Assembly (NCBI GenBank): GCA_027486845.1
Contig: JAIXOL010000028.1
Coordinates: forward strand, 62,001-126,000
DNA: 64,000 nucleotides
From: Cytophagaceae bacterium
GTDB taxonomy: Bacteria; Bacteroidota; Bacteroidia; Cytophagales; Spirosomataceae
Direction of reading: 5' to 3'
The translations under genes and the position numbers were made by a program. This document shows, piece after piece, positions 1-7,739 of this stretch. The notes under the pieces were generated by a model that saw only the letters and a list, made by a program, of their open reading frames with translations, was not told the origin of the DNA and did no database searches. Positions within the stretch are counted from its first letter, which is position 1. Each line of letters starts with the position of its first letter.

Positions 1-1014
1 AACAATACCAAAGTTATACCAGCTCGTTTGTTTTTTCAGAAAATAAACGGTGTCGTAATCGAAGTTTTTTTATTGAATCCCGTCGAGCCTTCAAGTGTAA
101 TTTCGCAAGTAATGGAAACCACCGATACTTGCACGTGGGCTTGTATGATTGGCAATAAGAAACGTTTCAAGGAAAAAGTTGTAGGAACGTATCATATACG
201 CCCAGAAAACGTAGAATTAACAGCCGAATTAGTTGATTCTGAAAAAAATTACGTAAAATTTTCGTGGAATAACTCAGATTTAACTTTTGCCGAAATAGTT
301 AGGTTTTTCGGACAAATTCCATTGCCTCCTTATCTCAAACGAGAAACTGAACAAAAAGACTACGACACTTATCAAACTGTCTATTCAAAAAATGACGGAG
401 CAGTGGCTGCACCAACTGCCGGGCTTCATTTTACCAAACAAGTTTTTGCGGATTTAGCTCAAAAAGGCGTGAAGCACGATTTCGTTACCTTGCACGTAGG
501 AGCGGGGACTTTCCAGCCAATAAAAGTTCAGAATGTAGTAGAACATAAAATGCACTGCGAACAAATTGTTTTTGATAAATCGTTCATTATCAATTTATTA
601 GAAAATGTTTTGTTCGTAATACCTATTGGAACAACCTCAATGCGTTCGCTTGAAAGTCTTTATTGGTTTGGTGTAAAGTTGTTATCGGGTGAGCAGACTT
701 TCTTTATTGAAAAACTTTCGCCATATAACCAAACGGAAAGCTTCACGGCTGAACAATCACTGAAAGCAATCATTGATTATATGAACGAGAATAACCTTTC
801 ACAGCTCGTCGGCGAAACCGAAATTTTTATTTTTCCGAGCTATGAATTCAAAATATGTAAAGGAATTATAACTAATTTTCATCAACCAGATTCGACCCTC
901 ATTCTACTTGTGGCGGCATTGGTTGGCGAAAATTGGAAGAAAATTTATGATTATGCTCTCGAAAATAATTTTCGTTTTCTAAGTTATGGTGATTCTTCGC
1001 TTTTGATTCCGTAA
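1..1014 (+). CDS. queA: S-adenosylmethionine:tRNA ribosyltransferase-isomerase QueA (5' end outside window)
   Basis: QueA transfers and isomerises the ribosyl part of SAM onto 7-aminomethyl-7-deazaguanine in tRNA, the penultimate step of queuosine synthesis in the cytoplasm. The reading frame is open from base 1, and the first visible residues (NTKVIPARLFFQK) match the conserved VIPARL segment that lies some 60 residues into the family, so the start is upstream of the window. Further family signatures are visible: AAPTAGLHFT, the VTLHVGAGTFQPI segment, and the C-terminal TNFHQPDSTLILLVAAL. The TTG at base 28 is inside the conserved core and is not a credible start. The 337 visible residues plus the missing N-terminus fit the normal length. 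Identification is firm. Confidence 0.95.
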   Translation, partial: NNTKVIPARLFFQKINGVVIEVFLLNPVEPSSVISQVMETTDTCTWACMIGNKKRFKEKVVGTYHIRPENVELTAELVDSEKNYVKFSWNNSDLTFAEIVRFFGQIPLPPYLKRETEQKDYDTYQTVYSKNDGAVAAPTAGLHFTKQVFADLAQKGVKHDFVTLHVGAGTFQPIKVQNVVEHKMHCEQIVFDKSFIINLLENVLFVIPIGTTSMRSLESLYWFGVKLLSGEQTFFIEKLSPYNQTESFTAEQSLKAIIDYMNENNLSQLVGETEIFIFPSYEFKICKGIITNFHQPDSTLILLVAALVGENWKKIYDYALENNFRFLSYGDSSLLIP

Positions 1015-1112
1015 TTTTGCGACTCAAATTTCGTTATCAAAGTGGTGTGAGCTTTTAGTTCACATATTTATTTCTTATGAATAGTGAACGTAAGGTCACT
1101 AAAACCAAAAGC

Positions 1113-1131
1113 GACAGGTTGAAAACCTGTC
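1113..1131. repeat. short intergenic palindrome
   Basis: Two 8-bp arms, GACAGGTT (1113-1120) and AACCTGTC (1124-1131), are separated by GAA. It lies between queA and the following membrane protein gene. There is no T-run next to it, so it is not an obvious terminator. Confidence 0.6.
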
Positions 1132-1151
1132 TTACAAGACAAAAAATTTCA

Positions 1152-1811
1152 ATGAAAAAAGCACTTACCACTATTTTAGTTTTGATAAGCATTCTTAGTT
1201 TTGCTCAAGTGCGTCCAGCTACGCAATATGGTTTTAAAATTGGAATCAGCGATTCTAAAACTGCTATTATAAACAACCGCACAAATATTACTCCTAAATT
1301 AAAAAACAACATTAATGCAGGAGTGTTTTATCGTTGGAATCTAAAAAAAATAAGTATCCAACCAGAGGCATATTTTCAAGCAAAAGGAGGAAGCTTTAAA
1401 GCAACAACCAATTTTGCAGAAACGGAGAATACAATTCTCCGTAATGACTATCAATATCTTACAGGTTCGGTGGTTTTGGGTTATGAAGTTGCCAAAAACA
1501 TACATTTAGTAGTTGGTCCCGAATATGGTTACTCACTCAATTCAGGCTCAAAACGTGGGCCTTATGCAAAAACTGACTTTAGTATAGCTGGTGGTATTCG
1601 TATAGACATGCTTGATGCTGCCCATTTGTTTAGTTTGAATATTAGATATATACATGGTTTGACAAATACGACTAACAAAACTTATAAGCTCGAAGATAAA
1701 TCTGTGATTCCACTCAATTTTCAAAATCGTACCTTACAAGTGTCTGCAAGTTTCAATTTCAGCGATTACTATCGCTGGGCGAAAAAAGATAAAGTTTTAA
1801 AGAAAAAATAA
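1152..1811 (+). CDS. small outer-membrane beta-barrel protein
   Basis: The 219-residue product begins with a clear signal peptide (MKKALTTILVLISILSFA, cut near AQV), so I take the ATG at 1152. The same frame is open upstream to 1077, but that part is polar, overlaps a palindrome and would bury the signal peptide. The mature part has alternating short strands rich in aromatic and polar residues (for example AGVFYRWNLKKISIQPEAYFQAKGG and LFSLNIRYIHGL) and resembles the PorT/OmpW-like barrel proteins common in Bacteroidota. No specific function can be assigned. It stands alone between queA and tyrS. Confidence 0.7.
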   Translation: MKKALTTILVLISILSFAQVRPATQYGFKIGISDSKTAIINNRTNITPKLKNNINAGVFYRWNLKKISIQPEAYFQAKGGSFKATTNFAETENTILRNDYQYLTGSVVLGYEVAKNIHLVVGPEYGYSLNSGSKRGPYAKTDFSIAGGIRIDMLDAAHLFSLNIRYIHGLTNTTNKTYKLEDKSVIPLNFQNRTLQVSASFNFSDYYRWAKKDKVLKKK

Positions 1812-1851
1812 TAATGTGAGATGATTCTCTCAATCGTCAATAAGTAATTAT

Positions 1852-1859
1852 TATTTTTG
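1852..1859 (+). promoter_or_regulatory. candidate -7 box of the tyrS promoter
   Basis: TATTTTTG matches the Bacteroidota -7 consensus TAnnTTTG. No good TTTG is seen 19-20 bases upstream, so support is partial. It lies about 105 bases before the tyrS start and just before a leader hairpin. Confidence 0.4.
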
Positions 1860-1872
1860 CGGAAAATATCTC

Positions 1873-1897
1873 ATGCCACGCCCGAAAAGCGTGGCAT
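1873..1897 (+). repeat. hairpin in the tyrS leader
   Basis: Nine-base arms ATGCCACGC (1873-1881) and GCGTGGCAT (1889-1897) enclose a seven-base loop. If transcription starts just after the -7 box at 1852, the hairpin lies at the start of the mRNA leader. No T-box features (specifier loop or conserved T-box sequence) are visible, so a regulatory role is only a possibility; it may equally be a dispersed palindrome. Confidence 0.5.
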
Positions 1898-1964
1898 AAT
1901 TGTAAAAAAAAATATTGAAAAGTGTCCATAGGCCTTCATCTATTGATCGTTTACTATAATAATT

Positions 1965-3299
1965 ATGAATTTCATCGAAGAATTACGTTGGAGAGGAATG
2001 TTACAAGATGCCATGCCAGGCACCGAAGAACAACTTAATAAAGAAATGACGGCTGGTTATATCGGTTTCGATCCAACCGCAAAATCACTACATATTGGCA
2101 ATTTAGCAACCATTATGTTGCTCAAACACTTTCAATTGGCAGGACACAAACCTTATGCACTTGTTGGTGGAGCAACTGGTATGGTAGGCGACCCTTCGGG
2201 GAAATCGGCTGAACGTCAGTTTTTATCAGAAGAAACTTTGAAAGCAAACCAAGACGGCATCAGAAATCAATTAGTAAAGTTTTTGGACTTTGATTGTGGG
2301 GCAAATTCGGCCGAAATGGTCAATAACTACGATTGGTTCAAGGAAATCGGCTTCTTAGAGTTTTTGCGTGAGGTAGGTAAATACTTGACCGTTAATTATA
2401 TGATGTCGAAAGATTCGGTAAAAAATCGTTTGACGACAGGTATTTCATTTACCGAATTTTCTTACCAGTTACTACAAGGATACGATTTCTACTGGTTATA
2501 TAAAAATAAAAATGTTCGCCTACAAATGGGTGGTTCTGATCAGTGGGGAAATATTACAACCGGTACAGAGCTGATTCGTAGAAAGGAAGCCATAGTAGAC
2601 ACTGCCGCAATCGTTAGTGATGTTGAAGATGAAAATGTATCGCATAAAGCATTTGCTCTTACTACCCCATTAATGACAAAAGCTGATGGTCAGAAAATGG
2701 GTAAAACAGCAGGTGGCGAAACTATTTGGTTGGATGCCAATTTGACTTCACCTTACCAATTTTATCAATTTTGGCTAGGCCAAGACGATAGAGACGTGCC
2801 GAAATTATTGAGAGTATTTACTTTATTCTCTAAAGAAGAAATCGAAACAATCGAAAATCAACACGCTGAAGCTCCACATTTGCGAATTGCTCAAAAAGCA
2901 TTGTCAAAAGATGTAACTGCTCGTGTACACGGCGAAGAACAATATGATTTGGCAGTGAAAGCATCAGAAGTATTATTCGGGAAAGGTACGCTCGAAACGC
3001 TCCAAAGTTTAGATGAAGCCACTTTTACAATCATATTTGATGGCGTACCACAAACCGAAATCTCACAAGAAGCATGGGGCGATTGTGCAAGTGTTTTGGA
3101 TTTAATTTCAGTTTCGACCAACAATGAAGTTTATCCATCGAAAGGCGAAGCACGTCGTGCGATGCAAGGCAATGCCGTAAGTATCAATAAAGTGAAAATC
3201 ACCGACGAAAAATTGTCAGTTTCAGAGTTACAATTATTGCAAGGTAAATATTTATTAGTAGGAAAAGGCAAGAAAAACCATATTGTGAAAATTGGTTAA
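1965..3299 (+). CDS. tyrS: tyrosyl-tRNA synthetase
   Basis: This enzyme charges tRNA-Tyr. It is a class I synthetase of 444 residues. The HIGH-type signature reads HIGN near residue 42, followed by the LVGGATGMVGDPSGKS segment; the tyrosine-site LQMGGSDQWGNI is present; the KMSKS loop appears as KMGKT near residue 245. The last 70 or so residues form an S4-like RNA-binding domain (VYPSKGEARRAMQGNAVSIN). Length and motifs are normal for bacterial TyrRS. It has its own leader with a hairpin and is followed by a long AT-rich intergenic stretch. Confidence 0.97.
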   Translation: MNFIEELRWRGMLQDAMPGTEEQLNKEMTAGYIGFDPTAKSLHIGNLATIMLLKHFQLAGHKPYALVGGATGMVGDPSGKSAERQFLSEETLKANQDGIRNQLVKFLDFDCGANSAEMVNNYDWFKEIGFLEFLREVGKYLTVNYMMSKDSVKNRLTTGISFTEFSYQLLQGYDFYWLYKNKNVRLQMGGSDQWGNITTGTELIRRKEAIVDTAAIVSDVEDENVSHKAFALTTPLMTKADGQKMGKTAGGETIWLDANLTSPYQFYQFWLGQDDRDVPKLLRVFTLFSKEEIETIENQHAEAPHLRIAQKALSKDVTARVHGEEQYDLAVKASEVLFGKGTLETLQSLDEATFTIIFDGVPQTEISQEAWGDCASVLDLISVSTNNEVYPSKGEARRAMQGNAVSINKVKITDEKLSVSELQLLQGKYLLVGKGKKNHIVKIG

Positions 3300-3301
3300 G
3301 A

Positions 3302-3427
3302 AAATTACGAATTACGATTTATGAATTACGAAAAAAGAAATTAGTCTAAATTGTTGATTATGAGTGTCTTGTGAAAGTATTTTACTTGAAAAAAATATTC
3401 ATAATTTGTAATTCGTAATTCGTAAAT
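3302..3427. repeat. imperfect long inverted repeat of ATTACGAATT-type sequence
   Basis: Left arm 3302-3330 and right arm 3398-3427 are imperfect inverted copies built from repeats of ATTACGAATTACG. It fills the gap between tyrS and the tRNA-Trp promoter. Similar low-complexity islands (for example near 17770) occur elsewhere in the window. No coding potential. Confidence 0.5.
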
Positions 3428-3458
3428 CTTTTTTTTGGCATAATTTTGGCGTTTCTAA

Positions 3459-3489
3459 TTTGCAAAGAAAAAAAATACACTTATCTTTG
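3459..3489 (+). promoter_or_regulatory. promoter for tRNA-Trp/secE/nusG
   Basis: TTTG at 3459-3462, a 19-base spacer, and TATCTTTG at 3482-3489 match the Bacteroidota primary-sigma consensus (TTTG-N19-TAnnTTTG). It ends 28 bases before the tRNA and is the best promoter match I found in the window. Confidence 0.75.
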
Positions 3490-3516
3490 CAGTCCCAAAC
3501 AAAAAGGGAAATATAC

Positions 3517-3587
3517 ACGGGCATGGTGCAATGGTAGCATACGGGTCTCCAAAACCTTTGATCTGAGTTCGAATCTTAGTGCCCGTG
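3517..3587 (+). tRNA. tRNA-Trp (CCA anticodon)
   Basis: Acceptor arms ACGGGCA (3517-3523) and TGCCCGT (3580-3586) pair fully, followed by discriminator G. The D-arm has stem GTGC/GCAT, the anticodon loop reads CTCCAAA with CCA as anticodon, and the T-arm loop is TTCGAAT. The 3' CCA is not encoded. The anticodon stem (CGGGT/ACCTT) has one G-U pair and an outer C-U mismatch, a little weaker than usual. tRNA-Trp directly before secE is a common Bacteroidota arrangement. Confidence 0.93.
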
Positions 3588-3609
3588 CAATTTTATTAAT
3601 AAAGAAATT

Positions 3610-3792
3610 ATGCAAGAATTTTTTAAGAACTCTTGGGAAGAAGTAACCAAAGAGGTAACATGGCCCAAATGGAGTGAACTACAATCAAGTGCAACACTTG
3701 TATTGGTGGCATCACTAATTTTTGCTTTAGTAGTAGGTGTTATCGATTTTTTAATCGAAAATGGTTTGCGTTTGTTCTACCAGTCAATCTAA
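3610..3792 (+). CDS. secE: preprotein translocase subunit SecE
   Basis: SecE is the small essential clamp subunit of the SecYEG channel in the inner membrane. The 60-residue product is the short single-span type: an amphipathic N-terminal helix with the conserved WPKWSEL segment (family signature of a VxWP turn) and one membrane segment near residues 29-49. It starts 22 bases after the tRNA-Trp gene and is followed after 23 bases by nusG, so the three are probably transcribed together from the promoter at 3459. Confidence 0.93.
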   Translation: MQEFFKNSWEEVTKEVTWPKWSELQSSATLVLVASLIFALVVGVIDFLIENGLRLFYQSI

Positions 3793-3815
3793 GTTATTCC
3801 TAAATTTCCTATACA

Positions 3816-4373
3816 ATGAGCGAAATCAATTGGTACGTTGTGCGGGCAGTTTCGGGACAGGAGAAGAAAATCAAAACCTACATCGAAAACGAAGCAGCCC
3901 GACGCAAGTTGGATGAGTTAATACCGTCGATTTTGATTCCAACCGAAACAATTACCGACGTTCGCAATGGCAAGAAGCGTACTCGTGAGAAAAATTTCTT
4001 TCCAGGTTATATTATTGTTAATGCCGACTTGAATAATGGTGAAGTACTTCACTTAATCAAAAGTATGCCAGGTGTAATTGGTTTCTTAGGTCGTAATAAT
4101 GGTACTTCTATGACACCTGAGCCTCTGCGTCAGTCGGAAATTAATCGTATTTTGGGTGTGAAAGAAGAAATAGTTATAGGTGATAATATTTCTCCATCAT
4201 TAACATTCACAAAAGGCGAAAACGTGAAAGTAATAGATGGTCCATTCAGTGGTTTCGATGGTGCAGTTGAAGAGGTGAATGAAGATAAGAAGAAGTTGAG
4301 CGTAAGCGTAAAAATCTTCGGTCGTAGTACACCAGTAGAATTGGGATATATGCAAGTTGAAAAAATGCAATAG
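3816..4373 (+). CDS. nusG: transcription termination/antitermination factor NusG
   Basis: NusG binds RNA polymerase and, through its KOW domain, Rho or ribosomal S10. The 185 residues carry an N-terminal NGN domain (INWYVVRAVSGQEKKIKTYIE at the start, FFPGYIIVN in the middle) and a C-terminal KOW domain (FTKGENVKVIDGPFSGFDG). Length is normal. It forms the usual pair with secE, but the ribosomal genes rplK-rplA-rplJ-rplL and rpoBC that usually follow are not here: a terminator comes 23 bases later and the next genes run in the opposite direction. Confidence 0.97.
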   Translation: MSEINWYVVRAVSGQEKKIKTYIENEAARRKLDELIPSILIPTETITDVRNGKKRTREKNFFPGYIIVNADLNNGEVLHLIKSMPGVIGFLGRNNGTSMTPEPLRQSEINRILGVKEEIVIGDNISPSLTFTKGENVKVIDGPFSGFDGAVEEVNEDKKKLSVSVKIFGRSTPVELGYMQVEKMQ

Positions 4374-4396
4374 TCATTCAAAGAATATTGAAGAGG

Positions 4397-4423
4397 GCCT
4401 TTCTGAAGAGAAAGGCTTTTTTT
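4397..4423 (+). terminator. Rho-independent terminator after nusG
   Basis: Arms GCCTTTCT (4397-4404) and AGAAAGGC (4409-4416) with a four-base loop are followed by seven T. It ends the secE-nusG transcript. Confidence 0.88.
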
Positions 4424-5120
4424 ATGCCCAAAAGTGATAGATATTTTGAACTGACTTTTCTGTGAAGCCACATTTTTCGTAAAATTTGCAAGCTTGAGCA
4501 TTATCAAGCTGAGTTGGTACATCAAGAGTATTTATATTTTTGGCTTTACAATACCGCATACAAGCATCAATCAGCGACATTCCGATACCTTTTCCCTGCA
4601 AAGTTTCATCTACCGCTATGAGCCCGATATTTGCGACTTTTTCCTTTATTCCCAAAGTTATCATTCCCTTTATTTGCTTATTTTCTTCATAGACAAACAC
4701 CTTTTTAGCAATTTGACGACTCACCGATTTATCAATCCATTCTCGGTATAAACGTTTGAAGTTTTCTATTTCTAAGTTTTCATCCAATCTAAAACGCGAG
4801 TATTTTCCACTCAAATAAGCTAATTCGTATAATAAATTGCCGTTTTTTTCTTGAAATTCATTAATTTCGACCGTGTTTTTAGTTTGCAAATCTTCGATTT
4901 GAGCAGTATATATAATTTTTTTATCAACTAATTTTCCGTTAAATTTTGAAAGAATCCGGTTCGGAATATCAGTGTTTTTATGTCCAAATACATAAACTAA
5001 ATCGTATTCTTGTTTAAACGCATTTTTGAGATTTTCGACTAAATTGAGGTAATCGTTTTTAAACTCAATTCTTCCGATTTTCTTATTGAAAAAATCACTA
5101 TCCCACGTAAGTTCTATCAT
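4422..5120 (-). CDS. GNAT-family N-acetyltransferase (RffC/WecD-like)
   Basis: A 232-residue protein whose N-terminal half (LTWDSDFFNKKIGRIE) and C-terminal GNAT fold resemble dTDP-amino-sugar acetyltransferases such as RffC/WecD. The acetyl-CoA site is seen as IAVDETLQGKGIGMSLIDA (Q/RxxGxG/A), followed by the typical FYEKCGF near the C-terminus. It probably acetylates an amino sugar used for surface glycans, but the substrate cannot be read from sequence. Its ATG overlaps the stop codon of the upstream glycosyltransferase by one base (TAATG), so the two are translationally coupled and likely act in one pathway. Confidence 0.75.
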   Translation of the reverse strand: MIELTWDSDFFNKKIGRIEFKNDYLNLVENLKNAFKQEYDLVYVFGHKNTDIPNRILSKFNGKLVDKKIIYTAQIEDLQTKNTVEINEFQEKNGNLLYELAYLSGKYSRFRLDENLEIENFKRLYREWIDKSVSRQIAKKVFVYEENKQIKGMITLGIKEKVANIGLIAVDETLQGKGIGMSLIDACMRYCKAKNINTLDVPTQLDNAQACKFYEKCGFTEKSVQNIYHFWA

Positions 5121-6040
5121 TAGAAATTGAGTTTTTGGTCGATAATATGAGCAGGACGGCCTTTTACTTGCTCGAAAGTTTTGCCTAAATAAATACCGAT
5201 AATGCCCAAAATAAATATAATTAAGCCTGAAAAAAAAGTAATAGAAATAATGATACTGGCAAAGCCTAATTGCTTGATTTGGTTGGTAAAATATAAATAT
5301 AGGTAAGCTACTCCTAAAAAAATCGCAATTACCGACATAATTAGACCCAAGCGTACGGTGAGCCGTAAAGGTTTATCAGAAAATGAAATGATATTATTGA
5401 AAGCAAGTTCGATAAGTTTTGACCATGTGTAAGAAGATTTTCCCGATGCTCGTTCATCATGTTTGACGGGTAAATACGCTTTTCGGAAACCAACCCACTG
5501 AGTCATAGTTGGAAAGAACCGAACGCGGTCGCCCAGACTTACAACTGCATCAACCACTTTTCGGTGGTAAATACCGAAATTAGCTACACTACTATCTTGC
5601 ACGGTATCTGTCAGATAACTGAAAACCTTATAGAATAATTTTGAAGAAAGTTTCTTGAAAAATCCGTCTTGGCGAACTTGACGTTGAGCAAAAACAAGTT
5701 CAAAGCCTTCTTTTGCTTTAGCCAGTAAATGAGGAATCTCATCGGGTCGGTCTTGAAGGTCACAGTCCATAACCACGACCCATTCCCCTTTTGAAGTGGC
5801 CAAACCTGCTGTAATTGCAGCGTGTTGACCAAAATTTCTACTAAGTTTTACGCCTTTAACTGTTTTATCTCGCTCACATACACTCAAAATAGCTTCCCAA
5901 GATTTATCTGGACTGCCATCTTCTACCAATATAATTTCATATGAATCAGTTATTAGCTTAACTGCTTGATGGATTTCTGTTACTAATTGTTGAACGATTT
6001 CTTCGGCTCTGTAAACGGGCGAAATAATAGATAAATACAT
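5120..6040 (-). CDS. family 2 glycosyltransferase with two C-terminal membrane spans (DPM1/GtrB type)
   Basis: It transfers a sugar, typically to a polyprenyl phosphate at the cytoplasmic membrane. The GT2 fold starts with MYLSIISPVYRAEE; I chose this ATG (6040) because the conserved fold begins there and the upstream extension has no family match. Visible motifs are LVEDGSPDKSW, MDCDLQDRPDEIP (the DxD-type metal site) and the VRFFPTMTQWVGF segment typical of GtrB/ArnC-like enzymes. Two membrane spans lie near residues 230-255 and 265-290. It is coupled to the acetyltransferase that follows. Confidence 0.88.
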   Translation of the reverse strand: MYLSIISPVYRAEEIVQQLVTEIHQAVKLITDSYEIILVEDGSPDKSWEAILSVCERDKTVKGVKLSRNFGQHAAITAGLATSKGEWVVVMDCDLQDRPDEIPHLLAKAKEGFELVFAQRQVRQDGFFKKLSSKLFYKVFSYLTDTVQDSSVANFGIYHRKVVDAVVSLGDRVRFFPTMTQWVGFRKAYLPVKHDERASGKSSYTWSKLIELAFNNIISFSDKPLRLTVRLGLIMSVIAIFLGVAYLYLYFTNQIKQLGFASIIISITFFSGLIIFILGIIGIYLGKTFEQVKGRPAHIIDQKLNF

Positions 6041-6106
6041 TCGGAAAGAGTTTTTACTGCAATATTCGTTACTTACAATTAGAGTGCCAAATGATTTACC
6101 GATGAT

Positions 6107-6137
6107 TTTAAAATATATTAATAAAACCGTAACTTTG
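6107..6137 (+). promoter_or_regulatory. candidate promoter for the SDR gene
   Basis: TTTA at 6107-6110, 19-base spacer, TAACTTTG at 6130-6137. It differs from the -33 consensus by one base and lies 20 bases before the SDR start, in the divergent gap with the glycosyltransferase. Confidence 0.55.
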
Positions 6138-6157
6138 GACACAAATAATACAAAGCT

Positions 6158-6946
6158 ATGAATCTTGACTTAACAGGAAAAACTGCCTTCGTATGCGGCA
6201 GCACACAAGGAATTGGAAAAGCCACAGCCATTGAATTGGCTCTTTTGGGGGCAAATATTACGCTTGTCGCTCGAAATGAAGATAAACTGAAAGCTGTCTT
6301 AGACGAATTACCACGCAAAAAAGGTCAAAAACACCGGTATCTTTTGATAGACTTCTCGAAAACTAATCAGATTAATTCTCGTATCGAGCGTCATTTATCA
6401 AAGTATCCCGAAGCACATATTCTGATAAATAATACAGGCGGACCTATAGGAGGGCCAGTGCTTCAGGCAAGTCCAGAGCTTTTTGTGCAAACTTTCAACG
6501 AACATGTTGTTTCGGCTCAAATCTTGACTCAATCCATTGCTCCAAGCATGATAAAAGCAGGTTTTGGACGAATCATTAATGTGACTTCGATTGGAATGAA
6601 ACAACCGATTATAGGTTTGGGAGTGTCGAATACCGTTCGTGGGGCAATGGGAAATTGGGCGAAATCAATGGCCAATGAGTTGGGGGAATATGGCATTACC
6701 ACCAATAATGTTTTGCCAGGCTACACAACGACTGCTCGTTTACAGAAAGTAAACGAAATGAAAGCTGGTTCGACAGGCAAACCAATTGCTGATGTTGAGC
6801 AAGATTTAATCAAAGATATTCCAATTGGGCGATTTACTACCCCGCAAGAAACGGCTGCCGTAATTGCATTCTTATGTTCGCCTGCGGCTGCCTCTGTCAA
6901 TGGTGTAAGTATTCCAGTTGATGGTGGTAAAACGAGTAGTTTATAA
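6158..6946 (+). CDS. SDR-family oxidoreductase lacking the usual catalytic Tyr/Lys
   Basis: The 262-residue protein has the SDR cofactor site (FVCGSTQGIGKA), the NNTGG motif in place of NNAG, a conserved Ser in INVTSIG, and a C-terminal IAFLCSPAAASVNGVSIPVDGG segment as in FabG-like enzymes. At the position of the active-site YxxxK, however, it has SNTVR, so both Tyr and Lys are replaced. This is a feature of the BKR-like SDR subgroup, known to have an imperfect catalytic tetrad. It is therefore probably not a standard ketoacyl reductase; substrate and even catalytic activity are open. It is monocistronic, with a promoter close upstream and a terminator after it. Confidence 0.85.
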   Translation: MNLDLTGKTAFVCGSTQGIGKATAIELALLGANITLVARNEDKLKAVLDELPRKKGQKHRYLLIDFSKTNQINSRIERHLSKYPEAHILINNTGGPIGGPVLQASPELFVQTFNEHVVSAQILTQSIAPSMIKAGFGRIINVTSIGMKQPIIGLGVSNTVRGAMGNWAKSMANELGEYGITTNNVLPGYTTTARLQKVNEMKAGSTGKPIADVEQDLIKDIPIGRFTTPQETAAVIAFLCSPAAASVNGVSIPVDGGKTSSL

Positions 6947-6984
6947 AAATTGTCAATAGTTTTTAGTTGGCAATCAGCAATAAT

Positions 6985-7019
6985 AAAAAAGCTCTTTGAA
7001 ATTAATCAAAGAGCTTTTT
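6985..7019. terminator. bidirectional terminator between the SDR gene and yceI
   Basis: Arms around AAGCTCTTTGA and TCAAAGAGCTT with a short AT loop, flanked by an A-run on the left and a T-run on the right. It can serve both converging genes. Confidence 0.85.
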
Positions 7020-7039
7020 GCGATTCTCACCTTAAAAAA

Positions 7040-7570
7040 TTATACTTGTTTCGATACTTGAATGTTGAAAGCTAATCTTACTTCATCACTTACTACAACG
7101 CCACCAGCTTCGGTAACTGCACCCCAAGCAAGACCAAAATCTTGACGATTGATTTTACCCGAAATATCAAAACCCGCTTTTGTATTTCCGTAGAAATCGC
7201 CCATAATTCCACCAAATTCGGCTTTCAATATTACTTGTTTTGTTGTGCCTTTGATTGTTAAATCGCCAATTACTGTATAATTTTCTTCATCACCTTTTTC
7301 CATTGAAGTGGAAACAAAAGTCAATTTCGGAAAGTTTTCTGCATCAAAGAAGTCACCAGATTTCAAGTGTCCGTCTCTTTGCTCTTGTCCAGTCGAAATA
7401 CTGTCGATGTCAGCCGAAAAACTCACTTTTGCCCCTGCAAAATCTTCGTCGTTTGCTGTTTCTACACTTCCTTCATAGGTTTCGAAATTACCAGTTACTG
7501 TCGAAATCATTAAGTGTTTTACTTTGAAATTTACTTCTGAGTGCGTTGGGTCAATAATCCAATTTGCCAT
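7040..7570 (-). CDS. YceI-family protein
   Basis: YceI proteins are lipocalin-like barrels that bind isoprenoid lipids. The 176 residues start WIIDPTHSEVNFKVKHLMISTVTG, the family opening, and contain SADIDSISTGQEQRDGHLKSGDFFDAENFPKLTF and the C-terminal GAVTEAGGVVVSDEVRL. No signal peptide is present, so this is the cytoplasmic type frequent in Bacteroidota rather than the periplasmic E. coli type. A perfect 22-bp palindrome 48 bases upstream suggests control by a dimeric repressor such as a MarR-family protein. Exact ligand unknown. Confidence 0.92.
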   Translation of the reverse strand: MANWIIDPTHSEVNFKVKHLMISTVTGNFETYEGSVETANDEDFAGAKVSFSADIDSISTGQEQRDGHLKSGDFFDAENFPKLTFVSTSMEKGDEENYTVIGDLTIKGTTKQVILKAEFGGIMGDFYGNTKAGFDISGKINRQDFGLAWGAVTEAGGVVVSDEVRLAFNIQVSKQV

Positions 7571-7617
7571 TGTTTTTAATATTTAATTTTTTATGAAATT
7601 ATTAATTATGTATTTAC

Positions 7618-7639
7618 ATTGTATGTATATACATACAAT
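7618..7639 (-). promoter_or_regulatory. perfect 22-bp palindrome, candidate operator of yceI
   Basis: The left half is ATTGTATGTAT (7618-7628) and the right half (7629-7639) is its exact reverse complement. It lies 48 bases upstream of the yceI start. Size and symmetry fit a MarR- or TetR-type dimer site. No regulator gene adjoins it. Confidence 0.6.
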
Positions 7640-7672
7640 ACAAACAAATTTAATGAATGGTTTCAAAGGAAT

Positions 7673-7711
7673 AAAAAAAAGTGCTATTCTATTTTCAGAA
7701 TAACACTTTTT
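7673..7711 (-). terminator. terminator after pyrD
   Basis: AAAAGTG-C-TATTCT pairs with AGAATA-A-CACTTTT; on the minus strand the hairpin is followed by a run of eight T. It lies 29 bases past the pyrD stop. Confidence 0.82.
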
Positions 7712-7739
7712 GAGGATTACCCCGTTGATTATCAGTTAA

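Noticed and set aside
1-27. queA as a naturally truncated pseudogene
   Set aside because: The frame continues to base 1 with conserved family residues, so the truncation is only the window edge. The same holds for the TIGR01777 gene at the right edge.
1873-1897. T-box riboswitch upstream of tyrS
   Set aside because: No specifier loop, no T-box consensus and no terminator/antiterminator pair can be found; only one simple hairpin is present.
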